64,000 nt of DNA from Melitaea cinxia (taxonomy: Eukaryota > Arthropoda > Insecta > Lepidoptera > Nymphalidae), in the NCBI RefSeq assembly GCF_905220565.1, contig NC_059414.1, forward strand, positions 11,902,001 through 11,966,000, in the 5' to 3' direction. Under the pieces are notes generated by a model. The model saw only the letters and a list, made by a program, of their open reading frames with translations, was not told the DNA's origin and searched no databases. Position numbers and translations under genes: made by a program. Below, in pieces: positions 47,563-58,444 of this stretch (within the stretch, counting starts at the first letter, position 1; the number at the start of each line of letters is the position of its first letter).

Positions 47563-47753
47563 CATTTTTGAATATCATATCAAAAATTGCCATGGTGCGC
47601 TTAAACCGAAAATAAAATCATCAAATCAAAAATTTCGAGCTAACGGGTACATCGTTCCATAGCTTATTTGGCTAGAGCGCCGACACGGTCAGTCGGAGAC
47701 GCAGGTTCGATCCCCGCTGGAACGGTCAATTTTTGATATGATATTCAAAAATG
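47563..47753. mobile_element. 191-bp inverted-repeat unit carrying a tRNA-like gene
   Basis: The outer 27 bases, 47563-47589 and 47727-47753, are exact reverse complements of each other (27 of 27). Each arm is itself nearly palindromic (TTTTTGA...TCAAAAA). Inside are a 63-base spacer (47590-47652) and the tRNA-like sequence at 47653-47725, which ends one base before the right arm. No matching target duplication was found at the outer edges. The compact form is like a MITE that has captured a tRNA gene, or a foldback unit with its own polymerase III promoter. Confidence 0.75.
47653..47725 (+). tRNA. tRNA-like gene, anticodon-position GGT, non-canonical loop
   Basis: All arms close. Acceptor CGTTCCA (47653-47659) pairs with TGGAACG (47718-47724), 7 of 7, with G47725 as discriminator. 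D stem GCTT/GAGC has a loop containing GG. Anticodon stem CCGAC/GTCGG, 5 of 5, has the 7-base loop ACGGTCA. The variable region is 4 bases and the T stem GCAGG/CCCGC has one mismatch with loop TTCGATC. The A-box (tagcttatttggctagagc) and B-box (GGTTCGATCCC) look good. The bases at anticodon positions are GGT, which would read Thr ACC codons, but position 33 is C where U is almost universal, and animals normally use AGT for that box. It is therefore probably a tRNA-derived pseudogene or element promoter rather than a decoding tRNA. Confidence 0.6.
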
Positions 47754-48293
47754 TTTTAAAAAAAGCTTTAAATTAATACAAATTATTATTGATTTATTAG
47801 ATATATTTGTTTTCACGCAATCTAACTTTAATGATACATTAATAATGGGTTAGAAATAAGTAGTTTTTATGTTAGAATAAATACAAAGTATAATATAATC
47901 TGTAAAAAGTGATAATGAAGTTGGTTTTTGTAACAAAATATAAGATCTCATTATGCTGCAGTAACATCTACGGGACTGGAAGTGGGTACATCTTGCCGAT
48001 CTCTATCTTTTTATTTATTGTAACGTCAGTCTGTCCACTTGTAACAGGAGAACAGAATTCTTGTTTGCTAAATTTTAGATGTAAAATATTTTTGTTCACG
48101 TATTTACCCTTACACAGCGTGTTCGAATTTAATGTGATAAATTTTTTTACTTAAATTATTTAAATGGCATATCTTTTAATTGTTTCTCATTTAGATTCTT
48201 TTAGAATTCGAACTTTCGTGAAACTTCGTGATTTATCGTATCAGCACACGCAAATTTCGGTATAATAGGAACATAATTGTACTTGCTCGCAAA
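47754..48293. other. No recognisable gene
   Basis: AT-rich. The 81-codon frame at 47909-48154 lacks a motif. Confidence 0.45.
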
Positions 48294-48587
48294 CGAAAAA
48301 AACCGACTTCAATTACATTGACAAGTAATACAATGTAAGTAGACGAAAAAAATTAATAAACGCAGTAGTCGTTACTACGATTTTCGAGGGTTTCCCTCGA
48401 TTCCACTACGATTCACTACTATTTTCGGGGGTTTTTTCTCTAGGAGAAATCTAGAGGGAACCCCTCATCCCCTGGGATCATCAGATCCTAGTTTTCTTAT
48501 CACGGTACCACACTTGGGGTATCTCCTTTCTAACAAAAAAAAAGAATTATCAAAATCGGTTCATAAACGACAAAGTTATACCCGAAC

Positions 48588-48674
<87 letters not shown>

Positions 48675-48702
48675 GGTCGAATTGAGTAAAGTCGATTAAA
48701 AA
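48294..48702. mobile_element. Family E inverted-repeat element with AT microsatellite
   Basis: Left end 'aaaaaaccgacttcaattac' and right end 'gtcgattaaaaa'-type are imperfect inverted copies of each other, as in the sister at 60139-60521. Inner blocks shared with the sister: 'cattgacaagtaataca', 'gtaagtagacgaaaaaa' and 'atcaaaatcggttc'. I recognise this as a very common lepidopteran repeat. The internal AT run at 48595-48673 lies just before the right end. Confidence 0.7.
48595..48673. repeat. (AT)n microsatellite, 79 bp
   Basis: An uninterrupted AT dinucleotide run of about 39 units. It creates a spurious frame of alternating Ile and Tyr. Likely length-polymorphic and prone to cruciform extrusion. 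Confidence 0.95.
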
Positions 48703-48734
48703 TTAGCTATCTAAATGAATCAGATAAAAATCTC

Positions 48735-48989
48735 TTTCTCAAAATCTGAAGTATGTAGTATTCTGACTAGGAAATTATCTAAACCAATCAGAAGGTTACA
48801 GCTAAATAATACAATTCGCAAGCAGTGTTGTGCTCCTGTTGTCAGGTAGTCAGAGCGTTTGGAAGTGTGATGTTTGACAGCTGGGCTAGTTGCGACAACG
48901 CTTATGATGCTTCTAGGGTTGCAAGAGTCCATAGTTTCAGGTGACGCTTTCCAACATGACAAACGTAAGCTTGTGATGTTTGTCACCCT
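48735..48989 (+). repeat. Family C repeat, diverged
   Basis: 'ctttctcaaaatctgaagta', 'ggttacagctaaataatac', 'gcaagcagtgttgtgctcct' and 'cttatgatgcttctagggtt' in family order. It follows 33 bp after the family E element. Confidence 0.65.
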
Positions 48990-48991
48990 TC

Positions 48992-49052
48992 ACTTCAGCC
49001 GTATACAGTCCACTGCTAGACATAGGCCTCCATAAGTTCGCGCAAAAAATGT
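48992..49052 (+). repeat. Family B repeat, short 5' piece
   Basis: 'cttcagccgtatacagtcca' to 'ataagttcgcgcaaaaaatg'. Only the first 60 bases of the family are present. Confidence 0.65.
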
Positions 49053-49698
49053 TATAGTTTGTCATCCTTGTGACATAAAAATAAATAAATAAAAAAGAGG
49101 TGTGTATCATTTCAAAACTGCCTTCGTAAATACATCTTGCATTTCAACATTAAATTCACTCTTACACAATATAATTACCACCGTTGACAGACTTCGCTCG
49201 GCACCTAGTTTTAGTTTATATTGTAACCTGATTTAAATGATATATTATTTGTTCATCTAAATTTAAATGCACTTCGAACGTTTACAGCGTGACTCTTACA
49301 TGTATTATGAAAATTATTTTGAAAACGACTTGCTGTTAAGATGTTAGTGTTCCTTGATGTTAGATCATCGCTATTCCTGTAACAAGAGTTATAAAATGGT
49401 TTATTTTGAGTTATATGTCACTGGCATAAAAATTAAAATCAACTATATTTTTTTTCGATACATTTTTTGGCTATAGGTTATTTTCCAGTTTTTAAATTGG
49501 GAGCCACTTTTCCCATTTTTGAACGACTTAAAACTAAGGAGTATGTTCTCAATTCAATTATATTTTTTATCTGTGTTTTCTCAAAACTTTCGATAGTACA
49601 TCTTAATCTTGATTGCATTTTTTGCTTTGTAAAGAACCTTCAAAAATATATTAGGAAACTTAAAAAAAAAATTATGGGGTGTCATGGGACACCGGGTA
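49053..49698. other. No recognisable gene
   Basis: AT-rich. The 102-codon frame at 49467-49775 runs into the adjoining inverted-repeat element and has no motif. Confidence 0.45.
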
Positions 49699-50169
49699 GG
49701 AACGAAGTTCCTTCGGATAGTATAGAAGCAACACAATTTGAAAAAAAAAGGTTGATTTTTATATATATTTTCTAGTTCTTGATTTTTTTAAAATGTTGTT
49801 GATTGGTTTTTTATTAAGGACATATAAGTATTTAGGAAATTTAGTATTTTAGGAAATAACAAATACCGTAAAATAAAACAAATCAAACAAAGTAATAATA
49901 ATAATAATAGTTCAAACTATTAAGTGAAATAAAAAAAAAAAACATAATTATGTCTTTATTTCTTTTTGTTGACAGTATAAAATAACATAAATAATTTAAA
50001 AAAAAACTTTGCATGTAATATTTTAGTTTTACAAACGTCATATTATACAGTCGTGTGACTGATAGTACGTCACTTCCGTTATGTATTTTTCTTACGGTTT
50101 TAGTATCACGTTTTTTTCAGTTCGGTCGCCCAGCCAAATGTCATGCCTGCCGTAAAGGAACTTCGTTCC
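49699..50169. mobile_element. Element bounded by GGAACGAAGTTCCTT inverted repeats
   Basis: GGAACGAAGTTCCTT (49699-49713) and AAGGAACTTCGTTCC (50155-50169) are exact reverse complements, and each is partly self-palindromic. Just inside the right arm is 'tcatgcctgccgt', and just outside the left arm 'ggtgtcatgggacacc' (another palindrome), so the true limits may be wider. It has an (AAT)n run near 49894 and no coding capacity. I recall similar 'ggaacgaagttcctt' repeats in Lepidoptera. Confidence 0.55.
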
Positions 50170-51803
50170 AAAAATAGTCAAATATGTCCAACGGTTCTCA
50201 TGTTTTGAATTAAACAACAAATTTCGGTTCTACGTATATAGATTTTAAATTACAATCCGAACGAATACGAAAAAGTAAAAATGCAAAATGCATTTTCTAT
50301 ATACTCGTAGTAAGCAAGCATTATATCGAGATTTAAAGCTTTGTGTTTGACTTTAAAAATCCTCTATAGAGTGCTGTACAAAACAACGGCACAAAGCCCT
50401 TGTAGTCGATGTTGGAGCCCTAAGAATCGAGGCTAGACGTTTTTACGGACTAGAGGAAAACGGATCGAAAATAAAGTAGAAAAAAATTCGAGACATCTCT
50501 AGAAGAGGTCTCAAGCCTCAAACCTTGAAGTTTTTCGGTCGCCGTTGTTACACCGAAACGATTTTGTGTATTATTTGTAACATTTTTATATTGTTTTTTT
50601 TTTTTGATTAATTCTTTGTCATTCAGGAATACTATTTTTTACTAGTCAGATAATGTGCACTTTCATTCTAATTAAATTTTTTGTAATATTTTATTTGTAA
50701 AAGTGCAAGTTGTAGGTACCTCTTTCCTCGCGAGCAATATACATAAAAAAAATTATAACACTTTTGTATTATATTGTTTTTGTTAGTTTAAATTTTTAAT
50801 TAGCGGTTATTAAATTAAAATAAATTTAATTTAAAATTTTAATTTAATAAAATAAATCGGTGTGACAGTCAGGCGATGCTTTGTTTTACGTCCTCGCCAT
50901 ACCGTATCATTAACTCGAAGTGGATGAGATTTTTTCGACTTTTTAACGTTAATCCTTTTTTTATTTATTGTAAGCTGGTGTCATTCGTCTTTGAGGCTTT
51001 AAGAGGGTTCGCGCGAACGATAATATACCCTGATTGCGGGAAACCGTTAATTAGAAGAATTATGGGAACGATTCAAATGTACGTTTTGAAGAGTGTTTTG
51101 ACTCTGAATTTGAAATGAATAAATTGAGAATTTGCAATATTACAAGAAATGTTCTTGAATACAGTGCTAATTTATTTATAAAAGATTCGATAGATAATAA
51201 AAGATTCGCTGTTTGAAAAGCTTGTAAATGATAACAGTAAAAAAATAATGTCATATAACTATTATTACATATAATAAAAACTGTTTATATACGTAAATAC
51301 GTAGTTATATAACGGAAGTATTTTTACTACAATTTTATAGATAAATTAGTTCTTCCCTTTGAAAAAGTTTTTTTCCAACTTTGGTAAAAGAGTGGAAAAA
51401 AAACAGAAAAACTCGCTTTTCTGTTTCAATAAAATTCAGGTCTATTATCTTCATAGCAATGTTTCACATAAAACGTGTTATATAAACGTGCAATTTTTTA
51501 TAGATATTTTAAAGAAATTTTACGCCATACTGTGGTTACATTGCGTTCCACATAATCCTATAGGATCAACTAGCCCTATTGTGCCTGTCTATTCCCATGA
51601 CTACAACAGGTGGACAGACAAAGAGCTAAAACTAATAACAAGTTGGTTACGGTATTAACCTGTTTAGTTTTTCATCTTTATTCAACTAATTCTATTGGTT
51701 TTTTTTTGTATATTTTAATCTATGTAGTCTGTGTATATATGTACCGAAGCATGTATGTAGGGACGCTAATGTATACAATTAATATCTTTGAAAAGTTAAG
51801 TAC
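50170..51803. other. No recognisable gene
   Basis: A GC-richer patch at about 50385-50560 (gatgttggagccctaagaatc; atctctagaagaggtctcaa) is not assigned. Frames at 50876-51118 and 51359-51658 have no domain. Confidence 0.45.
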
Positions 51804-51914
51804 GCTTCAGCCTGTAATATCCCACTATTGGGCATAGCCCTCTTTCCCCATGTAGGAGAAGGATGAGAGCTTAATCCACCACGCTGCTCCAATGCGGGTT
51901 TCCGGATATTTTCC
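51804..51914 (-). repeat. Family A SINE, 3' end
   Basis: 'cgcttcagcctgtaatatcc', 'actattgggcatagccctc' and 'ttaatccaccacgctgctcc' in reverse orientation. It is 5'-truncated. Confidence 0.8.
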
Positions 51915-52207
51915 CATTATTTGAAAAGTTAAGTATTAATCTAAAATAGAGTAGAAAAGACCTAGGTGACCGGATACCAGCATATCCTAGAGTCTTGGAG
52001 ATGCCGATGAGTAGGACCTAGACATTAGCATCCAGTTCTTTCATCGATCTACTTCTACATTTCCCAAGTCAGTACTCTGTTCAAAAGTAAGTGTTGCTTA
52101 GCCGTGGAACGTTACGATCGATCAGTCAAAAAAGTTTTATTATTTTCCACGGAAACTCCATAATGAATATGAAATCAGGAAATTTAGTGTATATTTATTT
52201 GTTATTA
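51915..52207. other. No feature seen
   Basis: No recognised signal. Confidence 0.4.
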
Positions 52208-52428
52208 GCTGTGCCTGCGACTTCGTTCGCATTTTGGGTATTTACATGTTCAACGTGATTCTTTAAATTGGCATAACTTTATTATTTATGAACCGATTGA
52301 CATTAAACAAACACTAAATATTAAGTTAAGCTTACCACAATATATTAGTGAAAGCCACATCAAATCGGAATATCTGTTTCTGAGATTAGCGAGCACAGAC
52401 ACACAAACTAACAGACAAAAATTCTAAC
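52208..52428 (-). mobile_element. Helitron- or LINE-like dispersed repeat end
   Basis: Opens 'ttagctgtgcctgcgacttc' (on the minus strand it ends gaagtcgcaggcacagctaa) and has 'tctgtttctgagattagcg' and 'acacacaaactaacagac'. These are shared by many lepidopteran non-autonomous elements. The usual CTAG is changed to TTAG. Confidence 0.45.
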
Positions 52429-53355
52429 AACCATTGTTTTGGGTGCTATTTGAGTTGACCTTCCATGTACAGATAGCGATCCGTTTTATTATATTATAAT
52501 GTATTGATATGTATTATTTGCAACAAATATATGTATCGATCTTTACTAGTTGACTATTATGACGTGGTACGTGGATTAAGTTAACGACCTTAAAACAGTT
52601 CGTGTATCTACTGTACTCGGCGGCCTTCTCAAATATTTACAACTCCTTTTGCAAGTGACATACAGACATACGTTTCGGATATTATTTTTTTATTTAAGTA
52701 TATAGATTAAATAAATAATCGTAACACATAACAAGATGACAAAAGACGTAATACCTTCCATCCGATTTCATTACGATATACCTAAATTATTACCGGGGTC
52801 GGTTCTGAAGCGAGGGCGAGACAGAATATTTTTATTAGTATTAAGATTTTCTTTGAAGATTTGATTTAAGATATGAAATGGGTGATTTTATGAAATTCTT
52901 TTATAAAGATGATTTTTACTTTCTTGTTGTGCCACTTTATTGTCGGTTTTGATTATAAATTATTTTACATAATTCTATATTCAGCCATAATTTTATCGTA
53001 CTCTTTTTGAAAATAAAGTTTTTACGCACATATATAAAGAATTATATGTATAATTAAAATCGTGTAGCTATAGCCGATATTTGATAATAAAAATTAGTAG
53101 TACTTCACTGCTGATTTTGAGTTTGAAAAGAAAAGTTGTTGGCTCACTTATGTGAGTGATTTTTTTTTAAAAGGGTATTGACTAATTTGGTGATTATTTT
53201 AATGCATGTAAAAGGAAACTTATTGCTCATTTTCATAAAATATAGGTTTTGTTTATTATTATTATTCTCTTTTGTAATCCTTTTTTTAAGGTTCATTTTG
53301 TGTTACGCAAGCCGAAAAAAAAGTTGGATGTTATGCATGCTAGTTTTAACTGAGG
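52429..53355. other. No feature seen
   Basis: AT-rich, no recognised gene or repeat. Confidence 0.45.
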
Positions 53356-53631
53356 TAGGGCACAGCAGGAACTTCCTGCTCAAAATATGGAGCAGCCCGA
53401 CTGGGGTAGTACCTCGACCTTACAGAAGATCACAGCAAAATAATACTGTTTTCAAGCAGTATTGTGTTTGTGTTGTGTTGGTGAGTAAGGTGACCAGAGC
53501 TCCTGGGGGGATTGGGGATTGGGTCGGCAACGCGCTTGCGATGCTTCTGGTGTTGCAGGTGTCTATAATCTACGGTAATCGCTTACCATTAGGTGAGCCG
53601 TACGCTTGGTTGCCGACCTAGTGACATAAAA
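53356..53631 (+). repeat. Family C repeat, full length reference copy
   Basis: Most complete and best preserved copy: 'gtagggcacagcaggaactt', 'atatggagcagcccgactgg', 'ggtagtacctcgaccttac', 'ggtgaccagagctcctgggg', 'cggcaacgcgcttgcgatg', then 'gacctagtgacataaaaaaa'. It shows the uninterrupted order at the point where the copy at 36486-38098 is split. It opens a frame (53178-53621) that is not a gene. Confidence 0.85.
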
Positions 53632-53756
53632 AAAATAGTTATTGATATACGTATTAAGAACCTTACTGTATACCTAATGTGTTTATACGAATGTAAAAAT
53701 ATGTATATTGTTAGTATGCTTAAACAAATAAATAAATAAAATCAATATCTTATCTA

Positions 53757-53928
53757 TTAGTAACGATCGCTATCGGGTATTTATGATAACAACCGGGACC
53801 GACGGCTCAACGTGCTCTCCGAGGCACGGCGGGAAGACCAGCAAGGACAGACATCCAAACCGGAAAGAAATATTTGTACATTTACAAATATCCATAAGCG
53901 GGAATCGAACCCGCAAACCGTCGGCGCC
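53757..53928 (-). repeat. Family A SINE, second subtype, 5' half
   Basis: In reverse: B-box 'ggttcgattcc' at 53898-53910, then 'atttgtaaatgtacaaatat', 'ggatgtctgtccttgctggt' and 'gcctcggagagcacgttgag'. The 3' end is missing. Confidence 0.8.
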
Positions 53929-54704
53929 TAATTAATTTAATTTATAAGTTCTCAATGATTCCTTCTCTAATAACAGAAGATTTACTCAGAGAATCCGTAT
54001 TGCAATTCGGTGTTTTCGGGCGACAACTCGTACCACTACAACGGAGCGGTTGTTGTATTACACAGATTAAGTTTTTTGATACATAATTTATTTTGTAATA
54101 ATACTTAAATAGTACGCAAAAAAAAACTTTGAAATGTCACTTTACATATATTTACGTAATTTCAAGGCGCTTTACATAATTCTATTAAGAAACATAAGAA
54201 TCATACGCTTCATATAGCTATTAAAACAAATAGGAATAACAACAGAATAAGAAAGTCTAAGTCAGTGCATCGAATAACAGATACACAAAATATACATACG
54301 CATAATTACAAGTAATTTGGATTCGCACAATTCCATTTCAATCTAATCTGATCTTGACTGGTAAAAATATACACGGGGGAAATATGAGTTGATGTTTTGG
54401 GGACTTCCTTTATACATTTTCTTACGCCAGATTATCGTGTTTCTTTCTTTATGATACTCGAGGTGTGTTATGTAAATTTTATGCGGTTGAATTGAATTTT
54501 ATTTTATACAAAAAGTCCTCTTATAAAGGTAATTGAGGACTTTTTTGGGTAAACGATTTTTGCAATCATTTTTATTCATATACCAAGATAGCGAGTAATT
54601 CATTAACGGTATGATTATGTTATATATATTATGTCAAAATATATTATCTACTGCTATATAGGATTGATGACGGTCGTAAGTTTGACTTTCGGGCGGATAT
54701 CGCT
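53929..54704. other. No gene; one strong hairpin
   Basis: AT-rich apart from the hairpin at 54510-54545. Confidence 0.45.
54510..54545. other. 11-bp perfect stem hairpin with T-run
   Basis: AAAAAGTCCTC (54510-54520) pairs with GAGGACTTTTT (54535-54545) around a 14-base loop and runs into more T and G. It resembles a terminator, but nothing transcribed is identified next to it. Confidence 0.6.
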
Positions 54705-55009
54705 ACATAGTATAAAAAAAACACAAGTCACAGTCAAACACAAAGTCGCTTCCCGCTTCTGTATGGTTAGATCTTTAAAACTAGGCCACAGAATTCGATG
54801 TGGTTTTCTTTAGTAAATAGAGTGATTCAAGAGGAAGGTTTATATGTATAATACATGTATAATATAGTAGAGGAACACAAACAGTTTTAGAAGTTTCTAA
54901 TAAGATGTCGTAAATAAAAACATTTTTTTTTTTTGCGCTTACATTGCAAATATTTATTTTATATTTAGTATAAGCATTGCCCCCGTGCAAAGTCGGGGCG
55001 GGTCGCTAG
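54705..55009 (+). mobile_element. Helitron (H3 family), uninterrupted copy
   Basis: Shares 'gtcgcttcccgcttctgta', 'gagtgattcaagaggaagg' and 'aatatagtagaggaacac' with the reverse copy at 11315-11753. 3' end: CCCCG (54981-54985) pairs with CGGGG (54994-54998), then cgggtcgCTAG (55006-55009) before T. This is the empty allele that defines the nested LINE insertion in the other copy. Confidence 0.7.
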
Positions 55010-56031
55010 TTCTTATATATATACAAAATACTTTCCAAAGGACGATGAGTATCGAATTACATTTTTCATATTTTAATGAAAGAATTACAAATACACGTAG
55101 ACGTGCAAGATGATAACAGCCCTACCAAAAACATTCGAAAATATGATGTAACATCTTTTATTCACATATAAACCATTTAAAGCTTTTGACTTCGTAAAAT
55201 ATTTTCATAACAAATGTGTGGAACATAAAAATATTATTAACAATAACTCGCAGGCGCGTATCAACACGTCGACTCGTAAAAAATTGAATTAAATTTAAAT
55301 TTAACTGAATTTTGCAGGATTTTATGTTTGAAATTGAATATGTATGATTACGCTAAAAACTGGTACAGGGTCCTGATGGCAGGATCAAGGCGATAGATAC
55401 GCCAGTGTGTTCTGTTCGTACATTCACATATACAGCTGCAATGTAGGATCCTTTTCTTATTTTAAGAGATAGGGAATATTTTGAAGGATTTGTCAAAGTT
55501 GAATTATTCCTAACATTCAATTTAATTTTATTATTTTTTATACGTATCTTCAGATTTAAAATGTAAAGACCGCACACACGTAAAAATAAAGCCCCCACAC
55601 ACCCCAACGCGTTATTGTAATCCGTGCAATAAAACGCAGATATTAAAAATACTGCGTTTTTTTATAACGGTAGATGGAAAATGCATTTCATATCAGTTGT
55701 TAAAATAAACGATGGATTTCGATTGTAAAATAAATAATGTTTTAACTGACGTAGGGATAAGAAAGTTACGTTTTTTTTACGTTGTATTTGTATGCAACGA
55801 ACTTGTCTTATTAAATAAACTGGAAAAGTTAATTTTTTTTAAATTGAAAACGCTATAAAAATTATATGATATATATAGTATATCATAAAAACTAAAATTG
55901 AACGAACTCTGACTGATAAAAAAAAGTAATAAACTTTAATTGAGATTTTATAAACAAGAAATAAATAACGATGCTAATGTTTAACTACTCGTATTCACAA
56001 AGAAATTTGTAGCAACATTATATAATTATTC

Positions 56032-56065
<34 letters not shown>

Positions 56066-57214
56066 AAATATATCATCATTAAATCTTTGTTGTTATTTAA
56101 AAAGAATTTTTGTTTTATTGTCTATAATTTTCAGATAAGAAAAAATAAAAAAAAAAACCTTTCACGCCGAGAATTCATTTTCCATCGATCGTAAAAAATA
56201 AAAAAACATCACAAAAATTAAACCCTTATCTATATTGAAGGAGAGCTGACATAATTTTTATTATTGTTCTAAACTCGCTCGTGAGCCAGCCATTTTGTTT
56301 TAGCGTTTGAAATTTAAAAAGCTCGAATAAAACGCGCGTAAAAATGTTTCAAAGTTTTTTTTATTGCTAAAATGACGAGGAAACGACTCTGACTGCTTAA
56401 TAAATCTAAGATATAAGATAACAAATGCCTTTTTTATTATAAAAATACATTAAAATTTTATGTTTAATTCTCTTATAAAAAAAAATTGATACTTCCGCTT
56501 AAAATGAAATGCATAGATTAGTAATAATATTAGATTATTGTAAAAATTACATTTTTACATATTTGTAATAAAAATGGTATGGATAAAATTTAATTTATAA
56601 ATTAGAAGCACATTTTTAGAGTTATCGAAAAGGAATCATTAAAGTAGTTTAGGTATCAGCTCGGTGGAAACGAAAGGAGTCCAAATATAGACGTACGAGA
56701 GTATAAACTTGGAATCATTAAATATACAGTTATATATTTGATTTTCGTAAAAGTAGAAACCGCAGCCTTACCTTTAAAAAAAGTCAAAAGTACATGGCTA
56801 CTAAATTAATTTAAAATACCTTAGATCATGTTATACTACGTCGATTTTTGACAATTTTGTTTTAAAACCTAATGAGAAAGGTTATAGGGTATATGAAAAC
56901 AATCCAAAAACTTTTTAGATGTCTAATTGCAATTGCATGTAATACACTGCTGTGTCTCTATATACTCATACAATACAAAAACAACAATAAACAGTAATGT
57001 ACTTTAAAAATGCCTTTCCAAATTAGATTACTTTTAAAATTACCGGAACGAATTATAAGATGCATTAAAATTTAAAGACCCCATTGAAACTCATTTTGAA
57101 GTTTTCATTGTCAATAAATGTATTAAGGAAATGAGAGGTTTAAAAAATCATAATTAAATATGACATAACTTTATGAGATCCGTACAATTGTCATCTTTTT
57201 GTAATAAGGTTTTC
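55010..57214. other. 2.2 kb without a recognisable gene
   Basis: Very AT-rich. It holds a (TA)n run at about 56031-56058. The minus frame at 55353-55607 is unsupported. Confidence 0.5.
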
Positions 57215-57462
57215 GAAGTAAAACTTCTAACGCACTTGGGGTGTAAGCTGGTGAATGTGTGACGAGAGTGTTACGAAAAGTGTGATCAGGCGAGCCGAAC
57301 GGAGCAAGAGAGATATGTGCGAGCACACATTTTCTTTCTCTTTTTTTCTCATAGCCAGTTACGTTTCGTATGTCTAATATACAGTGCAGGCTTATTGTGC
57401 AGAAGTTTACTCCAGTCGTGTGGTCTAAAGCACACTCGTTTTTTTTTTAAATCTGGTGTGGT
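57215..57462 (+). repeat. Family D repeat, full length
   Basis: 'gaagtaaaacttctaacgc', 'gtgaatgtgtgacgagagtg', 'gtgatcaggcgagccgaacg', then a unique 'gagcacacattttctttctc' section, 'gtgtggtctaaagcacactc' and a T-run, ending 'aaatctggtg'. The longest family D copy here. Confidence 0.75.
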
Positions 57463-57485
57463 TAATATGTACATAAAAAAATAAT

Positions 57486-57690
57486 TGACGATCGCTCTCA
57501 GTTCTGATAAACGAATTCGACAGTTTTACATGTTCTCCGAAGCAAATAGAGAGACCCACAATGACATACATCCAGAACAGAAGCAAATATTACCTAGTAG
57601 ATACAAATCCAAATGCCATGTAGTAATACCGAGTAGGAATCGAATACAGGACACGCGGCTTTTAGATAACTACATGCACCATCATAATCA
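57486..57690 (-). repeat. Family A SINE, second subtype, diverged
   Basis: In reverse: B-box-like 'tattcgattccta', 'ggatgtatgtcattgtgggt', 'ctctatttgcttcgg', 'agagcgatcgtcaa'. It opens a frame (57485-57826) that is not a gene. Confidence 0.6.
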
Positions 57691-57718
57691 GAAAGAAGCG
57701 CTCGCTTATGATATTACG

Positions 57719-57966
57719 GTAGGAAACACGTTGCTCAAAATTTGGAGCAGCATGTTTGGGGAAGTATCCTACAGAAGATCACAGCTAAATAAGTCTCAAG
57801 TAGTGTTGTGTGCATGTAGTGAGTAAGGTAGCCAGATCTCCGAAGATTACCTTGGGGGGTTTAAGTCCCGACAACGCGCTCGTTAGGCTCCTGGTCTGGC
57901 AGGCGTCTATATGCTACAGTATCTGCTTACTATCAGACGAACCGCTTGTGTCAACATTATGGTATA
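57719..57966 (+). repeat. Family C repeat, diverged
   Basis: 'gctcaaaatttggagcagca', 'ctacagaagatcacagctaa', 'gtagtgagtaaggtagccag', 'caacgcgctcgttaggctcc'. It sits 28 bp after the SINE in the opposite orientation. Confidence 0.7.
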
Positions 57967-58444
57967 AATAAAAATTCATAAAATATATTTTTTTATTTCA
58001 AAAGAATCCAAATAATCTCTGACGTCATAAAATCTTCACATTCATCTCAGAAAATCATTTCGTTTCCCGTTTAACGATCGGCGCGTGCGCAAGTTAATGA
58101 CGTAGCACGATGATAATATCGTTACTTTACGACCGTATTAAGTGACAAAAGATCAATTATAATATTTTAGTGCTAATTATAGTTTTTATTGTAAGATTAA
58201 ATTGTGCACTCGCTTTAATTTATTACTTATTTATGATTTTTATTTGTTATTTCTTTACGTTAGGGTGTTTTTTTAAATATTATTTTGCTTTTGCCTTTTT
58301 TTTAGATAGAAAGTATATACAGTGTAATAAAAAAAAATAAAATTTACTTTCAATATTCATAAATTTTATTTAGTGTGAGTATTATCTATTAAAAGCCTAG
58401 CAATAGGTACAAATTTCGAATAGAGACCCAAGTTTATTTCGTAA
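57967..58444. other. No gene seen; short CpG-rich patch
   Basis: 58070-58130 has several CpGs (gatcggcgcgtgcgcaag) and a CRE-like TGACGTAG. A promoter is possible but unsupported by any coding start nearby. Confidence 0.35.

Noticed and set aside
48514..48699. Frame with alternating Ile-Tyr
   Set aside because: Translation of an AT microsatellite.
53178..53621. 147-codon plus frame, the second longest in the window
   Set aside because: Its second half is a family C repeat and its first half is AT-biased sequence.
54510..54545. Rho-independent terminator look-alike
   Set aside because: Stem and T-run fit a bacterial terminator, but the window is eukaryotic and no transcript ends there.
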